A stretch of 64,000 nt of DNA from Prorocentrum cordatum (Eukaryota > Sar > Dinophyceae > Prorocentrales > Prorocentraceae), in the NCBI GenBank assembly GCA_963575745.1, contig CAUYUJ010016349.1, positions 136,902 to 200,901 of the forward strand. Direction: 5' to 3'. The position numbers were made by a program, and so were the translations under genes. Below the pieces are notes generated by a model. The model searched no databases and was not told the origin of the DNA. It saw nothing but the letters and a program-made list of their open reading frames with translations. Positions 1 to 10,416 of this stretch are shown here, in pieces (within the stretch, counting starts at the first letter, position 1; every line of letters starts with the position of its first letter).

Positions 1-1
1 C

Positions 2-745
2 GCAACGGCGCGGCCGCCAACGAAGCGAGCCCGCGCGCGGAGGGCCGAGCCGCCGGCCTCGGCGCAGAGTTCGCGACCAGCCGCCAGCCCGGCGGATGCC
101 GTCGCCGGGGGCGCCGATCGCGGCGCCCGCGAGGCCGCCCTGCTTGCGCCGCTGGAGGCCCAGGCGATCGCGCCAGGCGCGCAGGCCCATGGGGCGCCGC
201 CATCCGCCCAGCCTGCGCCGCCGGGGGCCCTGCCGAGCGCGCCAGTTGGCCCGCGGCCCGCGGAGGCGCCGCCTGCTGCCACCGAGCCCAAGCAGATCGC
301 AGACGGCGCGCCAATGACCAGAGGCTACGGCCCCCGCGGCGGCACAGTGCAGGCGTTCGCCGAGGGCCAGGGCGAGGCGTGGAAGACGGACCGCGACATC
401 GTCCGCTACACGCTGCAGCGGGGCAAGGGGGTGGTCAAGTGCTCCGAGATTTGCGGGAACTTGCGCCGCGAAGCGATGGTGAACGGCAGGAAGAAGCGCT
501 TGGGCTTGCCCCAGAAAGTCTGGGAGGACGTGATGGCCGCTGCCTTGGCGCAGTACCCTGTCGGCGACTTGCTCGAGGTGGGCACGCCGAGATCCAGGGT
601 TCAGTGGCGCGCGCCGCCGTCGGCGGCGGCCGGGCGCGAGGCCATGGTCAAGTGGCGCAATCTCCTGGTGGACATGTGCAGGATTACAGGCCGCGAGGTG
701 AGGGCCCTCTTGCAGCGGGCCCAGGCCCCCGCGGCAAGCGGGTAG
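2..745 (+). CDS. Partial hypothetical protein, Ala/Pro-rich (left edge of window)
   Basis: One frame is open from base 2 to the TAG at 743-745 (247 codons) and enters from outside the window, so the real start is not seen; the first ATG is at 314. Residues 1-105 are low-complexity Ala/Pro/Arg. The last 140 residues look like a compact basic domain with a mixed composition (motifs TDRDIVRYTLQRGKG, RKKRLGLPQKVWEDVM, KWRNLLVDMCRITGREV). I recognise no family. High G+C could keep this frame open by chance over the first part, but the C-terminal third has the residue variety of real protein. It may be the last exon of a host gene or a transposon-borne ORF upstream of the KDZ copy. Confidence is low. 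Confidence 0.35.
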   Translation, partial: ATARPPTKRARARRAEPPASAQSSRPAASPADAVAGGADRGAREAALLAPLEAQAIAPGAQAHGAPPSAQPAPPGALPSAPVGPRPAEAPPAATEPKQIADGAPMTRGYGPRGGTVQAFAEGQGEAWKTDRDIVRYTLQRGKGVVKCSEICGNLRREAMVNGRKKRLGLPQKVWEDVMAAALAQYPVGDLLEVGTPRSRVQWRAPPSAAAGREAMVKWRNLLVDMCRITGREVRALLQRAQAPAASG

Positions 746-2020
746 CTATCCGCTCGCTTCTTGGCACCCCGCGTTTCGAACGCTAGTCAAGCAGACGCGC
801 TGCGCTCGAACCGGCGGGGGGCTGGTGCGGCCGTATCCGGCCAGCGGCGCGACTCCAGATCGCCCGATGGGCCGTCGGGCGACGATTTTGATCGCCCTAC
901 GCCACGAGGCACCTCTCCCGGGCCCATTGGGGCGCGATTTTGAACAAATCAGGTTGCGCGGCATCTCCCCCGGGTGTCTCCGGCCACAGTGCGCCGCTTC
1001 GGGCAATCGCCTGGAGAAGATGAGGCATTGCGCTTTATCGCGGGTCCCGCCATGCAACAGGTCTCGCGATGGAGTCGCTTAAGACGCTGCCAGTGAATTT
1101 CTAACGGCACGTTCGCATGTGTTTCAACAGTTTTTCAATGCATACTCTATAGATGCGCTACAATCGCTTGCTTGACATGCGCAGGCGCAGGCTGCAGGTT
1201 CACAGGCCGCGACGTGAGGCCTGCGGGGCGAGCGCAAGGCATTGGGCGGTGACTCACGTTTCCCAGGGTCTTCGTCGCGCGGGCGCGGGCGCGCGGCCCG
1301 CGCTTGCCGCTCTCGCGACGCAGGCGTGCCCCGCTCAGTTTGCTGGCGGCGTGCCCCCGTCGGCCGGACCTGCGTTCGCGACCCCCCGTCGCCCAGGGCT
1401 ACTTCGGCGCGGCGGGTCCATGCTGGGCTGCAGTCTTCCCCTTGCGATGCTTTCAGACATTTTGCTTCTCGCGCCCTTGGCGTCGCGGGCCGGGCGATCT
1501 AGACGGCGGCCGAGGATTCGCTTCAGGACAGGAAACCATATCCATCTACGCCCCCCTCCCGCTGCGTTCCCCGAGCACCACGCAAGTGAAAGCGGCGCGA
1601 CCCCGATTTGGTTATTCTTTCTTCCGCGCCAGATCAACGCAGTTCAGAGCAACGCGACGAAATGCAAAGATATGCGCTGCACAGAGCAGGGATACGCTAA
1701 GCGAAATTGTGGAACCGAAAGGGCAGTAGACAATTGGGGAGCCAGAGTGGCAAGAGACATTTGGGGAACCATGGGGGCGAGAGACGCGCGGATGGGAAAC
1801 CGAGGGGGCGAGAGACAAGTAGGGCAGCAAGAGGAGTCAACCCAGACAAGCCCGTGCAACGCGGGCAGCAAGCCGGGGAGGGCTGGCCAGCGCAGTCCGG
1901 GCCCTTGTCAGTTCTTTGAGAACAAGCTCGAACCCTTTGGGCAAAGTCTCCTGGGGGGGCATTCGAGTTCAGACCGCCTCTACGTAGGTGGCCCCTGAGC
2001 CGCCGACTCATTTCCGACGC
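746..2020. other. Intergenic, no supported gene; short degenerate repeats
   Basis: No frame here has convincing protein character. The 281-codon plus frame at 1153-1998 is rich in Arg/Ala/Gly and looks fortuitous. Between about 1730 and 1840 there is a degenerate repeat built on GGGGGCGAGAGACA-like units (three or four imperfect copies). Otherwise I see nothing in it. Confidence 0.4.
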
Positions 2021-2040
2021 TCCGTAGTTTTGGGCTCAAG
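2021..2040 (+). other. Dinoflagellate spliced-leader (DinoSL) relic
   Basis: The 20 bases begin TCCGTAG and end TTTTGGGCTCAAG. The dinoflagellate trans-spliced leader is 22 nt and, from memory, begins TCCGTAG-CCA and ends TTTTGGCTCAAG, so this copy differs by loss of CCA and one extra G. The site lies 35 nt before the ATG at 2076 of the KDZ transposase reading frame, where a spliced leader would sit on a mature mRNA. In dinoflagellates such genomic relics mark genes copied back from trans-spliced mRNA. A chance match of this length at this position is unlikely, but the two edits leave some doubt. Confidence 0.6.
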
Positions 2041-2075
2041 TTGCGCGGCCTGCCCCGCGCGTGGCCGCGCAACTG

Positions 2076-4087
2076 ATGGACCCGGCCGTTGTAGAACAAG
2101 CGTTGGAGTCAGCCGACGTGGCGGGGCTGCTCGCTCCCGCAGATATACAGAGACTCGCGGCTGCGGTGGTGGCACGCAGCAGCGTCGGAGAGGTCGCGCC
2201 CCCAGGGCGACACTGCCAAGCATGTTCGCATGGGCAAGTGTGCCGCAATAAAGCCGACACCGCGCTTGTTCTTGACACCGATGGGCTCCGCGAGTTCACG
2301 CATGTCCCAGTCAGGTGCCAGGCGGCGGGGTGCATTTCGCGAGGGAAGTACCAGTGGGCCAATTTTATTTCTTTGAAGAATGGCGTCCACAGATATCTGT
2401 GGATTTGTGATGCTTGGCCGGACCCTTTCATGATTTCCCCAACGTTTGGCATTGCGCAGAATTGGTTCAGACAATTTCCACGACGCCTCGCTCATCAGCA
2501 CACTTCATTTTGGGGGGAGGCTGAAGTTCATTGGCGGCCTCAATCGGGCATCTCCAAAAAGAGATTGCACATGAAGCTGATGAAGGCGTGGTTCCTGATG
2601 CGGCTGTTGACGCGTCTGGCAGAGATGAAGGGGTCCAGGTCGTATTTGCAGCTCCGGTTGTCGGCGCCTGTCGAGCACGTCATCCAAGCTAATTGGCCGC
2701 AGTTGCAGACCCACTTGCGGAACTTGCGGCACCGGCGCGCCGAGATCGACGGGGAGGCTTCTAAGGTCGTCATAGACGGGCATCAGAAGCTCACCCGGAA
2801 GTGTTGCGGGTCGATGTATGGAGGCTACACCCGCGATCCAAATCTCGGCAAGGTGCGCTTGCACCCCTGCCCTGCCCCCACGAGGGGCCAGCGCGAGCGC
2901 TGGTGCACTTGCCACGACCGTTTGCTGGAGAAGCCCGTGCCGTTTGAGGGCGCCAAAGACGCAGACGTTTTTCTTGTCCGGCGCCGCGAATGCTTGGGGG
3001 GCACGCTGGACGACGTGCCCTGTGTGACGTCGCAGCGGCAAGGCGTCGGAGCAGTTCGAGTGGTTGACGATATTGAAGGCTGCTGGGACGCCGTCCAGTC
3101 CACTTTGGTCAGGCGCGCCGCAGATGCCGCGAAAGACGCGGCCGAGTCCCGTGCCAGCGAGGGGGCGCCGGACAAACTCAAGGCGAAGTTGCCCCGGTTC
3201 CGCTGAGACAACGCAAAGCACCACTTGGGCCACCAGTGGCAAGACCTGGCCCGCCAGCAGATGAGGCGCCACGGGAGTTTGCTTTTGCCGCGCCCGTCCA
3301 GAGTTTGCCTGCGAGGCCGCTGAAAAAGCGCAGGTTGCCCGCTGGCCTGCGCACTTCTGCGAGCTGCGGCGATGGGGCGCGCCCTTCGGCGAGCCGCGGC
3401 GATGGCAGCGCCGGCCGAGCCGCGCATGCGACGGCTGCGCAGCCTGCGCAGCCCGTAGACCCCGCGGCGGCACTTCCGGCGGTCGACGCATCACTCAGGG
3501 AGCTGGAACAGATTTCGTGCAAAATCCACAAGAGTTTTGCCAATGGAGGGAAACGGGGCAAGCTGGAGTCCGCTTCTCTTGCAGTGCGGCGAACTGGGGG
3601 GTTCCTTGTCGCGTGCTCGCCCAGCGGGCACATTATCGACGTGGAGGGGTTCTTCGGCGTTGAAAGCTTGGCGTAGCGGTATTGCTTTCTGGCCCGCTTG
3701 AAGAAGCGATTCCCCGCCTTGAACGTCGTCATCCACGACGACGCCTGTCATCTCCGCCAATACAGCACCAATAGAAAGGACCAGTCTGCCTTAGCCGCCT
3801 TGTTGGCACACCCGTGCGTCGTATACGTGGTGGACAGATTTCACGCCAGAGGCCATGTCGATCATGTCGACCCATGGTGTAAGCAGCACTGCTGCCCCGA
3901 CGCACCATGCGTCAAGGAGCTCGTTGACGGCGCAAACACCAGCATCTGCGAGATTACCTTCTCTTGGGCGGCAAGGTATCTAGTAGCCTTCGGCTGCCTC
4001 GCCATCTCGCTCCGATTGCGAATGCCACGCGCCCGAGAGCGCTCGGAAACGGGAGGGGGGGCGTATCCTTTCCTGTTTTCCAAGTAG
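2076..4087 (+). pseudogene. KDZ-superfamily (Kyakuja-Dileera-Zisupton) DNA transposase, interrupted
   Basis: Would encode the transposase of a KDZ DNA transposon. The first block (2076-3206, 376 residues from the ATG) carries the Cys-rich region linked to KDZ enzymes: C47-x2-C50-x5-C56, later Cys pairs, the CDAWPDPFMISPTFG segment, and VIDGHQKLTRKCC with a conserved Asp near residue 234 (CxC5/CxC6-like). The second block (3236-4087, another frame) has ACSPSGHIIDVEGFFGVESL, then the hallmark core VVIHDDACHL, DRFHARGHVDHVDPWC and NTSICEITFSWAARY. The two blocks are offset by one frame; a GGGGG run near 3161 is a candidate site. A TAG at 3674-3676 sits between ESLA and RYCFLA, where family members read through with a sense codon. 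The frame ends early at 4085-4087, and a further same-frame piece (4097-4606) may hold the decayed C-terminus. Probably a pseudogene; assembly error at the G-run is possible. Start chosen for its distance from the leader relic. Confidence 0.82.
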
Positions 4088-4096
4088 GATGCTTGC

Positions 4097-4606
4097 TTGG
4101 CCATGACAAAAACCAGGCTTAGCGACTGCGCGCCAGAGGCGTGGTGGCGGATAAACACATGGTGCGAACAATGGGCCGGCATGTGGCGAATTACTTTTTG
4201 GCCGAATGCATCGATATGCGGAACGCGGTGCGCTCACGAGGCCGAGGCGCAGAGCCCAGCTCTGATACTTCCGAAAGCTCCAGCGACACAGGCACCAGTT
4301 CAAGCTCTGGTCGTTGAACACGTAGGATCGACTTTGGGCCGTCGTGCACGTCGTTGGCCCCCGCCCAGGGCTGCGACGCTGCCCGCAGCCGGTGGCGGGC
4401 AACAGCTCTGCACGCTGAAGCTGACGCGCGTCGGACTTGCGCGCTCCTCTCCCCCCTCCTGCCCAGGCGTCCCGCAATGGCGGTGCTTTGTAGGCATAGT
4501 GGCATTTTGCCCCAGATACTGCAACGTCAGGCCTGGCCAGGGCCATGAGAGCATGCCGCCCGCATGCCGCGGTTCTCCAGCAGGGCGACCCTTGCAAGCA
4601 ATGTAG
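4097..4606 (+). pseudogene. Possible decayed C-terminus of the KDZ copy
   Basis: This open frame (169 codons, first ATG 4103) lies in the same frame as the KDZ core, ten bases after its stop. Its first 40 residues (LSDCAPEAWWRINTWCEQWAG) have a Trp/Cys-rich composition that could continue the transposase; the rest is Ala/Pro-rich and unconvincing. No motif proves the link. Confidence 0.3.
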
Positions 4607-4609
4607 TAG

Positions 4610-5364
4610 CGCTGCATCTAGTGCATTGAAAAGCATGCCAGTCAGCGTGGGCCCCAAACAGTGGTTGTCTTGCAATCTATGTGGTGCACCCTGGGTGGTG
4701 TAAGCTATATAGTGCAATCTATGTGGGGCAAAGTGGTGTTAGCTATGGGGTGCAAGCTATGTTGTAAGAGCTTTGGTATTCATCTAGAACCACGCGTCCG
4801 GGGGAAGGGGGTGGAAGATGCATTTTTGGGCCCGGAGGCCTTTTGGGCGGAGATGTGCGACACTTGGGATTTTCTTGGTGTTTCTTTGCGAATTGGCTAG
4901 TGTTGTGCGTGCCGAATTTCGCGCTGTCCTAATGGGCCGTCTTGGGCCGAATGGAGGCCCCGTTGGACCTTTTTGGGCCGATCTTGGAGGTTTTGTGGGC
5001 AATCTTGGGCGCTGTGAAACACCCAAGGGTGAATATGATAAGCATATATGTTTTCCCAATGGCATGGAACGTCTTTGGCCTCTTGTGTCTCTCTCGGGGC
5101 TTCTTCGGCGTCTGAGGCCGTCTGGAGGCCATCGTGACCGACATGGGGCGATCTTTCGGCGACTGGGACGTCTCCGAGCCGTGCTGGTCCTCTCCTGGAG
5201 CGTTCTGGGGGAGTTGACCGGGATTCCGCCGGGGATCAGCCGGGTACTTTTCGTCCAGGGTCCTCCAGGGGCTACTCCGAGCGCGCGAATTGCAGGTCCG
5301 CGTCGGCAGATATGCTTCGGCAGACCCTGTTGTGCGGCCTCGGGAGGACCTCTTCGGTGAGGGT
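4610..5364. repeat. Degenerate short-period repeats, no gene
   Basis: From 4640 to 4770 a roughly 20-bp unit of the type GCAATCTATGTGGTG / TAAGCTAT recurs imperfectly. From 4830 to 5270 the sequence is built of loosely repeated TTTTGGGCCG(A/T)CTTGG blocks. The 180-codon plus frame at 4818-5360 is a by-product of this repetition. No gene is supported. Confidence 0.45.
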
Positions 5365-5373
5365 CCGCCCGTT

Positions 5374-5423
5374 GGTTCAGCCGTCGTCGTCGCCGCCGCC
5401 GTCGGCGTCGTCCGCGTCGTAGT

Positions 5424-5455
<32 letters not shown>

Positions 5456-5780
5456 TCGTCGTCGGCGTCGTCGGCGTCGTCGGCGTCGCCGCCGCCGTTG
5501 CTGTCGTCGGCGGAGTCGTCGTCGGCGTTGGCGCCTTCGTCGTGGTCGTCGTCGTCGGTGCCGTCGTCGTTGGTGTCGTCGGCGTCGTCGTCGGCGTCGT
5601 CGTTGTCGTCGGCGCCGCAGTCGTCGTCGTCGGCGTCGGCGTCGGCGTCGGCGTCATCGTCCCCGTCCGCGCCCTCGGCATCGGCGTCGTCGTCGTCGGC
5701 GTCGGCCGCGTCGTAGTCATCGTCGGCGTCGTCGGCGTCGTCGTTGTTGGCGTCGTCGCCGCCGCAGTCGTCGTCGTCGG
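5374..5780. repeat. (TCG)n microsatellite with GTCGTC/GGCGTC variants
   Basis: About 400 bp of imperfect TCG/GGC trinucleotides. In one plus frame it reads as a Val/Gly/Ala-only string and on the minus strand as Thr/Pro, so the long open frames here are artefacts of the repeat. Confidence 0.9.
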
Positions 5781-5785
5781 TGGCG

Positions 5786-6440
5786 CCGCCCGCCCGACCC
5801 GACCCGCCCGACCCGACCCGCCCGTTAGGGTCCGGCCGACCCGACCCGACCCGACCCGCCCGTTAGGGTACGCGCGTGCCAATTCGATGATGCATCATAC
5901 TTTAATGTCCCGCCCGCCCGACCCGACCCGCCCATTAGGGCCCGCCCCGCCCCGCCCGACCCGACCCGCCCGTTAGGGTCCGGGCGACCCGACCCGACCC
6001 TAACGCGCGTGCCAACCCGATGCATCACCGCGTAGGGTGGGGTTCGCGCGTGCCAACCCGATGCATCATACTTTAATGCCCCGCCCGCCCGACCAGACTC
6101 GCCCGTTAGGGTGCGCCCGCCCGACCCGACCCGCTTGTTAGGGTCCGCTCGACTTGACCCGACACGCCCGCGAGGGTACGCGCGTGCCAACTAGATGATG
6201 CATAATACGTCAATGTCCCGCCCGCCAGTCCCGACCCGCCCGTTGGGTCCGCCCGCCCGCCCGACTCGACCCGCCCGCTAGGGCCCGCCCGACCCGTCCC
6301 GACCCGGCCCGCCAGGGTCCGCCCGACCCGACCCGTCCCGCCTGGAGCCGCGCGTGTTAGCTCGACGATGCATTGTATTTTAATGTCCCGCCCGACCCGA
6401 CCCGACCCGCCCGTTAGGGCCCGCCCGCTCAGCGAGGCGT
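5786..6440. repeat. GC-rich satellite with CCGTTAGGG motifs
   Basis: Tandem monomers of roughly 135-175 bp start near 5872, 6006, 6045, 6180 and 6347. Each has a head GCGCGTGCCAA followed by an AT-richer GATGCATCATACTTTAATG block, then (CCCGACCCGA) stretches punctuated by CCCGTTAGGGT. At least eight TTAGGG hexamers occur in one orientation. Monomers differ by indels and substitutions, so the array is old. No coding content. Confidence 0.8.
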
Positions 6441-6639
6441 TGCCATGGGCAGTTCTGTTCGTGCACGCGTTCGCGTTCACTCATGGCGCTCGCATGTTCA
6501 CATCATATGTATACCACTTCTCTGTGTGCCATGCTGCTGTTGCTGCTGCTGCTGCATATTGTCTTATTTGCCCTCCTCCTATTCCTCCTCGGGCTCTTCC
6601 TTATGCTGCTCTTCCTCATCCTCGGGCGGCCCCATGCGG

Positions 6640-6930
6640 GAGGCCTCCAGGAAGGATGAGGAGGAGGACAGTGAGGGGAGGAGGATGCTGGTGATAGAAT
6701 TGAGGATGAGGATGAGGACTCGATGAGGACGATGTGGAGGACAATGAGGATGAAGAGTACAATGAGGATGAGGATGACGAGGATGACGATGCGGAGGACG
6801 ATGAGGATGAAGAGGAGTAGGATTAGGAGGATGAAGATGAGGATGGTGATTTGGATGATACTGACGATGCTGATGATGGCGATGAGGATGGTGAGGATGA
6901 CGACGATGACGAAGATGAGGAGGGTTCTCG
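6640..6930. repeat. (GAT/GAG)n imperfect microsatellite
   Basis: Imperfect GATGAGGA-type trinucleotides on the plus strand; the Met/Arg-rich and Asp-rich frames across it are repeat artefacts. Confidence 0.8.
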
Positions 6931-6934
6931 ACGC

Positions 6935-7362
6935 ACCGGACGCACCGAACCTACAAAGCCCACACCACGCACAGGACCCACCGAACCCACCGGACCCACA
7001 GGACCCACCAGACCCAATCACCGGACCCACAGAAAGCACCGGACCCACCGGACCCACCGGACCCACCGGACCCACCGGACCCACCGGACCCACCAGACCC
7101 ACCAGACGCACAGGACCCACAGGACGCACCGGACACACCGGACCCACCGGACCCACCGAACCCACTGGACCCACCGGACCCACCGGACCCACCGGACCCA
7201 CCGGACCCACCGGACCCGCCGGACCCACCGGACACACCGGACCCACCGGACCCACCGGACCCACCGGACCCACCGGACCCACCGGATCCACCGGACCCAC
7301 CGGACCCACCGGACACACCGGACCCACCGGACCCACCGGACCCACCGGACCCACCGGACCGC
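6935..7362. repeat. 9-bp minisatellite GGACCCACC, about 45 copies
   Basis: The unit GGACCCACC is repeated with few variants. In one plus frame it reads (Gly-Pro-Thr)n, collagen-like; another reads (His-Arg-Thr)n and the minus strand reads (Gly-Gly-Ser)n. The equal openness of all frames shows that the length divisible by three, not selection on protein, explains the open frames. Confidence 0.9.
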
Positions 7363-7376
7363 AACCCCAGGGCGGA

Positions 7377-7735
7377 CCATCCTCTGAGGAGTGGGTCGTG
7401 ATGGGCGCTGGTTGGGCGTGTTGGGCGTCTTGGGATGAGAAAACAACAGCCCAACATGTCCCGCTGCTGCGTCGGGTGTTCCTTGCCGCTGCTGCGTCGG
7501 GAGTTGTCCGCTTTTTTGGGAACGTTTCCCAGTGCGCGTCGTTGCCAGATATACAATTGCGCTGCGCGCGTGCGCTGCCTGGACCAACCGCTGCGGGCAT
7601 AACTCTATTCCAGCACCGGCGATGGTGGTGCTGGTCAAAGAATCCCTCCGATAGAAACTGAACCTGAATTGTGTCGGACCTGGAACGGCCATGGGCCATG
7701 GGCGTCTTGGCGTGGAATGGGGGGCATTGCGGCCG
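7377..7735 (+). repeat. Direct duplication, copy 1
   Basis: This segment, from GTGGGTCGTGATGGGCG onward, matches 9125-9493 closely over its length, including the CTGCTGCGTCGGG doublet, the ACAATTGCGC block and the AACCTGAATTGTGTCGGACC end. It is placed about 1.75 kb upstream of its partner in the same orientation. Copy 2 has a short extra TCTGCTGCCAGAT piece. No gene is seen in either copy. Confidence 0.85.
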
Positions 7736-9124
7736 GTGCCCCCGCATGGCCCCACGGGGCCTGCGGTGGCTTGAACTATGGCCTAGGGTATTCCCCGTCG
7801 GCGGGCCCAGGGCCTAAGGGCTCAACAACCGCCACAGTCGGCGGTCGTGTCAACTTCTCCTCGCCCGCTGACTTGTTCTCCTCCTCCTCCTCCTCCTCAT
7901 CATCATCATCGTCGTCCGCCCCCTCCCACCACCTATAGTAATAGTCGTAGCAGTGGTAGTAGTGGTAGGTAGCATTAGCAGGGGTAGTGGTTTGAGGGGC
8001 TATGGAGGAGGCGGGGGAGGAACGTATCAATGCCAAATGGCCCGTTTGGCCAAATGGCGCCGCCGCAACCCCCGTGACCCCGCCCGCCGAGCCGACAGGC
8101 TGCCGTGGAGCGGCAGCGGCGGCGCGGGGCCCTCCCCCATTGGGGCACTCCTGGCTGGCCGCGCTGGGGGGGAAGGGGGGGGGGGGGCGAGGGGGCAACG
8201 GGGGGCTGTTGCCTGAGTGTAGGTCTGCTACGCATGCCCAGGGGCCCTCCGTCTGAGGGCAGCGGTTCGGGGGAGGCGGAGGATGGGGGTTATTTCCCAC
8301 CCGTTTTCGATCCCAACCCTTGTAGTAGTGGTAGTAGTCGTAGCCGTAGTATTACTAGCAGCAATGACAGTAAGTTTCCAACGGGGCCGTTCAGAAGTTT
8401 CTTGGCGCCTCCAGTGACTCCAGTGTCGTGCATATGGCTCCAAAGTGCCCCAGATGTCTCAATGCGTGCATGGGTGAGATCTCGGGGTGCCCCAGGCCCC
8501 AGGATGTGCCGACATATGCAGGCTCCGCGGTAGCATACACGAGTGTTTATGATGCTTCTATTGTTTGTGATGTTTCCGGATGGCTCCCAGTGTCCGTCGG
8601 GGTGTCCGTTTATGTTTCTGGTTGTATCTAGCTGCATTCAGGAGTCTCTGTATGTATCCAGGTCTTTCTAGATGTATCTGGGTGTCACAACGTGTCTTTG
8701 CATGTCTGAAGGTCTCTCTGCATGCCCCTAAACTTGCCTAAATGTACCTGCGTGTTTTAGACGGTTTTGGGTGTATCTAGATGTCTCTGTGTGTCTGTAG
8801 ATGCGTCTGTAGATGTCTCAGACGCACGCGCATGATCCCGATAATTCACAAGGGCCCGAAGATGGGTCTGGACACGGCGGCATAGGACCCGTTAGGGGTT
8901 CTGCAGGAAACTGCCCCAGAGGACCCATTATGGGTTCAGCAGAACATTGAGGTAGGGGAGAAATTTGACGTCTTGGAGCCGTCAAGGGCATCTTGGGCGT
9001 CTTCGGCGTCGTGGGCGTCTTGGGACAATCGTGGGCCAACCGTGGGCCATGGGGGTATTGGGGCCATCTTGGAACCCTCGATGGCATCTTAGGCGTCCGC
9101 CGCACGGCCGCTGCAGTGCCGACG
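7736..9124. other. Spacer between duplicated segments; simple repeats
   Basis: Holds a CTC/ATC microsatellite (7876-7922), poly-G tracts near 8167-8200, GTAGTAGTG-type repeats (7938-7990 and 8322-8358), and from about 8640 to 8820 a degenerate TGTCTCTGTATGT-like repeat. Frames at 7776-8300 minus and 8105-8533 plus have low-complexity or biased composition. No gene is supported. Confidence 0.5.
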
Positions 9125-9493
9125 ATCCGTGTGAGGGGTGGGTCGTGATGGGCGCTGGTTGGGCGTGTTGGGCGTCTTGGGATGAGAAAACAACAGCACA
9201 ACATGTCCCGCTGCTGCGTCGGGTATTCCTTACCGCTGCTGCGTCGGGAATTGTCCGCTTGTTTGGGAACGTTCCCCAGTGCGTGACATTGCCAGATTCT
9301 GCTGCCAGATATACAATTGCGCTTCGCGCCTGCACTGCCTGGTCCAAACACCTTGGGTATAACTCTCTTCCAGCATCGGCGATGACGGTGCTGGTCAATT
9401 AATCTCCCCGATAGAAGCTGAACCTGAATTGTGTCGGACCTGGAACGACCATGGGGCATGGGCGCCTTGGCTTGGGAGGGGGGGCATTGGCGG
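9125..9493 (+). repeat. Direct duplication, copy 2
   Basis: Partner of 7377-7735, same orientation, with scattered substitutions. The divergence indicates an old duplication rather than an assembly repeat. Confidence 0.85.
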
Positions 9494-9589
9494 CTTGGCG
9501 ACCATGGTTGCCCGTGGCATTGGAAGGGGGGCGGGTTTGGCGTGCGGGGCGAGGCCCCATTCTTAGTCCTCCCTCACGGTCGCACGTCT

Positions 9590-10150
9590 GGGGATGATGA
9601 GGGCGAGGATGCAGATGATGGGGATGATGATGATGATGATGGTGATGGGGATAATGAGGATGATGATGACGATGATGATGATAAGGATGAGGATGGTGAT
9701 GGGGATGATGGGGATGATGAGGATGATGAGGGTGATGAGGATGAGGCCCTCCCTTCTCCTCCCCCCTCCTCCTTCTCCTCCTGCCGCCTCCTCCTCCTCC
9801 ATCATCCTTCTCCTCCTCACTCCTCCTCCTCCTCCCCCTCCTCCTCCTCCTCCTCCTCCTCCTCCTCCTCCCCCTCCTTCTCCTCCTCCCCCCCCTCCCC
9901 ATGGTCGCATGTCTGAGGATAATGAGGCCGAGGATGGGCATGGTGGGGGTGATGAGGATGATGGTGATGAGGATGATGAGGATGAAGGGTGATGATGATG
10001 AGGATGCTGATGAGGATGATGAGGATGATGAGGACGATGAGGATGGTGAGGATGAGGTTGATGATGGCCTCCCTTCTCATCCTCCCCCGCCCCTCCTCCC
10101 TCCTCCCCCTCCTCCCTCCCCATCTTCCCTCCTCCTCCTCCAGCCGCCGC
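9590..10150. repeat. Alternating (GAT)n and (CTC)n microsatellite blocks
   Basis: GAT/GAG-type blocks at 9590-9755 and 9905-10070 alternate with CTC/CCT blocks at 9756-9900 and 10071-10150. The boundary phrases (for example CATGGTCGCATGTCTG before a GAT block and the near-identical CACGGTCGCACGTCTG) show that a composite of about 310 bp was duplicated in tandem. The purine/pyrimidine strand asymmetry switches at each boundary. Confidence 0.8.
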
Positions 10151-10416
10151 CCCGGCTCGAGGCCTTGGGGGCCCCTTGCCAGGTAAGGGGCGAGCCTCGC
10201 GGGTCGGCCGCCAGACGCGCCAGCCAGTCGGGCAATCGGGCGCCCGCACTTGGCAGGCCGTGCCGCCGCCACCTCGTGGCCAGCGCCGCGGCTCGGCGGC
10301 ATCTCCGCGAACCAGCTTGGCATCGGCGCGCTCGTGAGCGCCACAGCCAGGCGCGCGCAGTCTTGCGCCTTGCGGCAGCCAGGCAGACGCTGATCTCTCG
10401 TCGCAGCAGCCAGCGG

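Noticed and set aside
5290-5976. Val/Gly-rich 228-codon plus frame and Thr/Pro minus frame
   Set aside because: Translation of a TCG microsatellite and a GC-rich satellite.
5786-6440. Telomere end
   Set aside because: TTAGGG occurs once or twice per monomer, not in tandem, and the sequence continues with unrelated DNA on both sides.
6723-7661. Collagen-like (Gly-Pro-Thr)n protein of 312 codons
   Set aside because: The repeat unit is 9 bp, so every frame on both strands stays open. The flanks are microsatellite and a duplicated non-coding segment.
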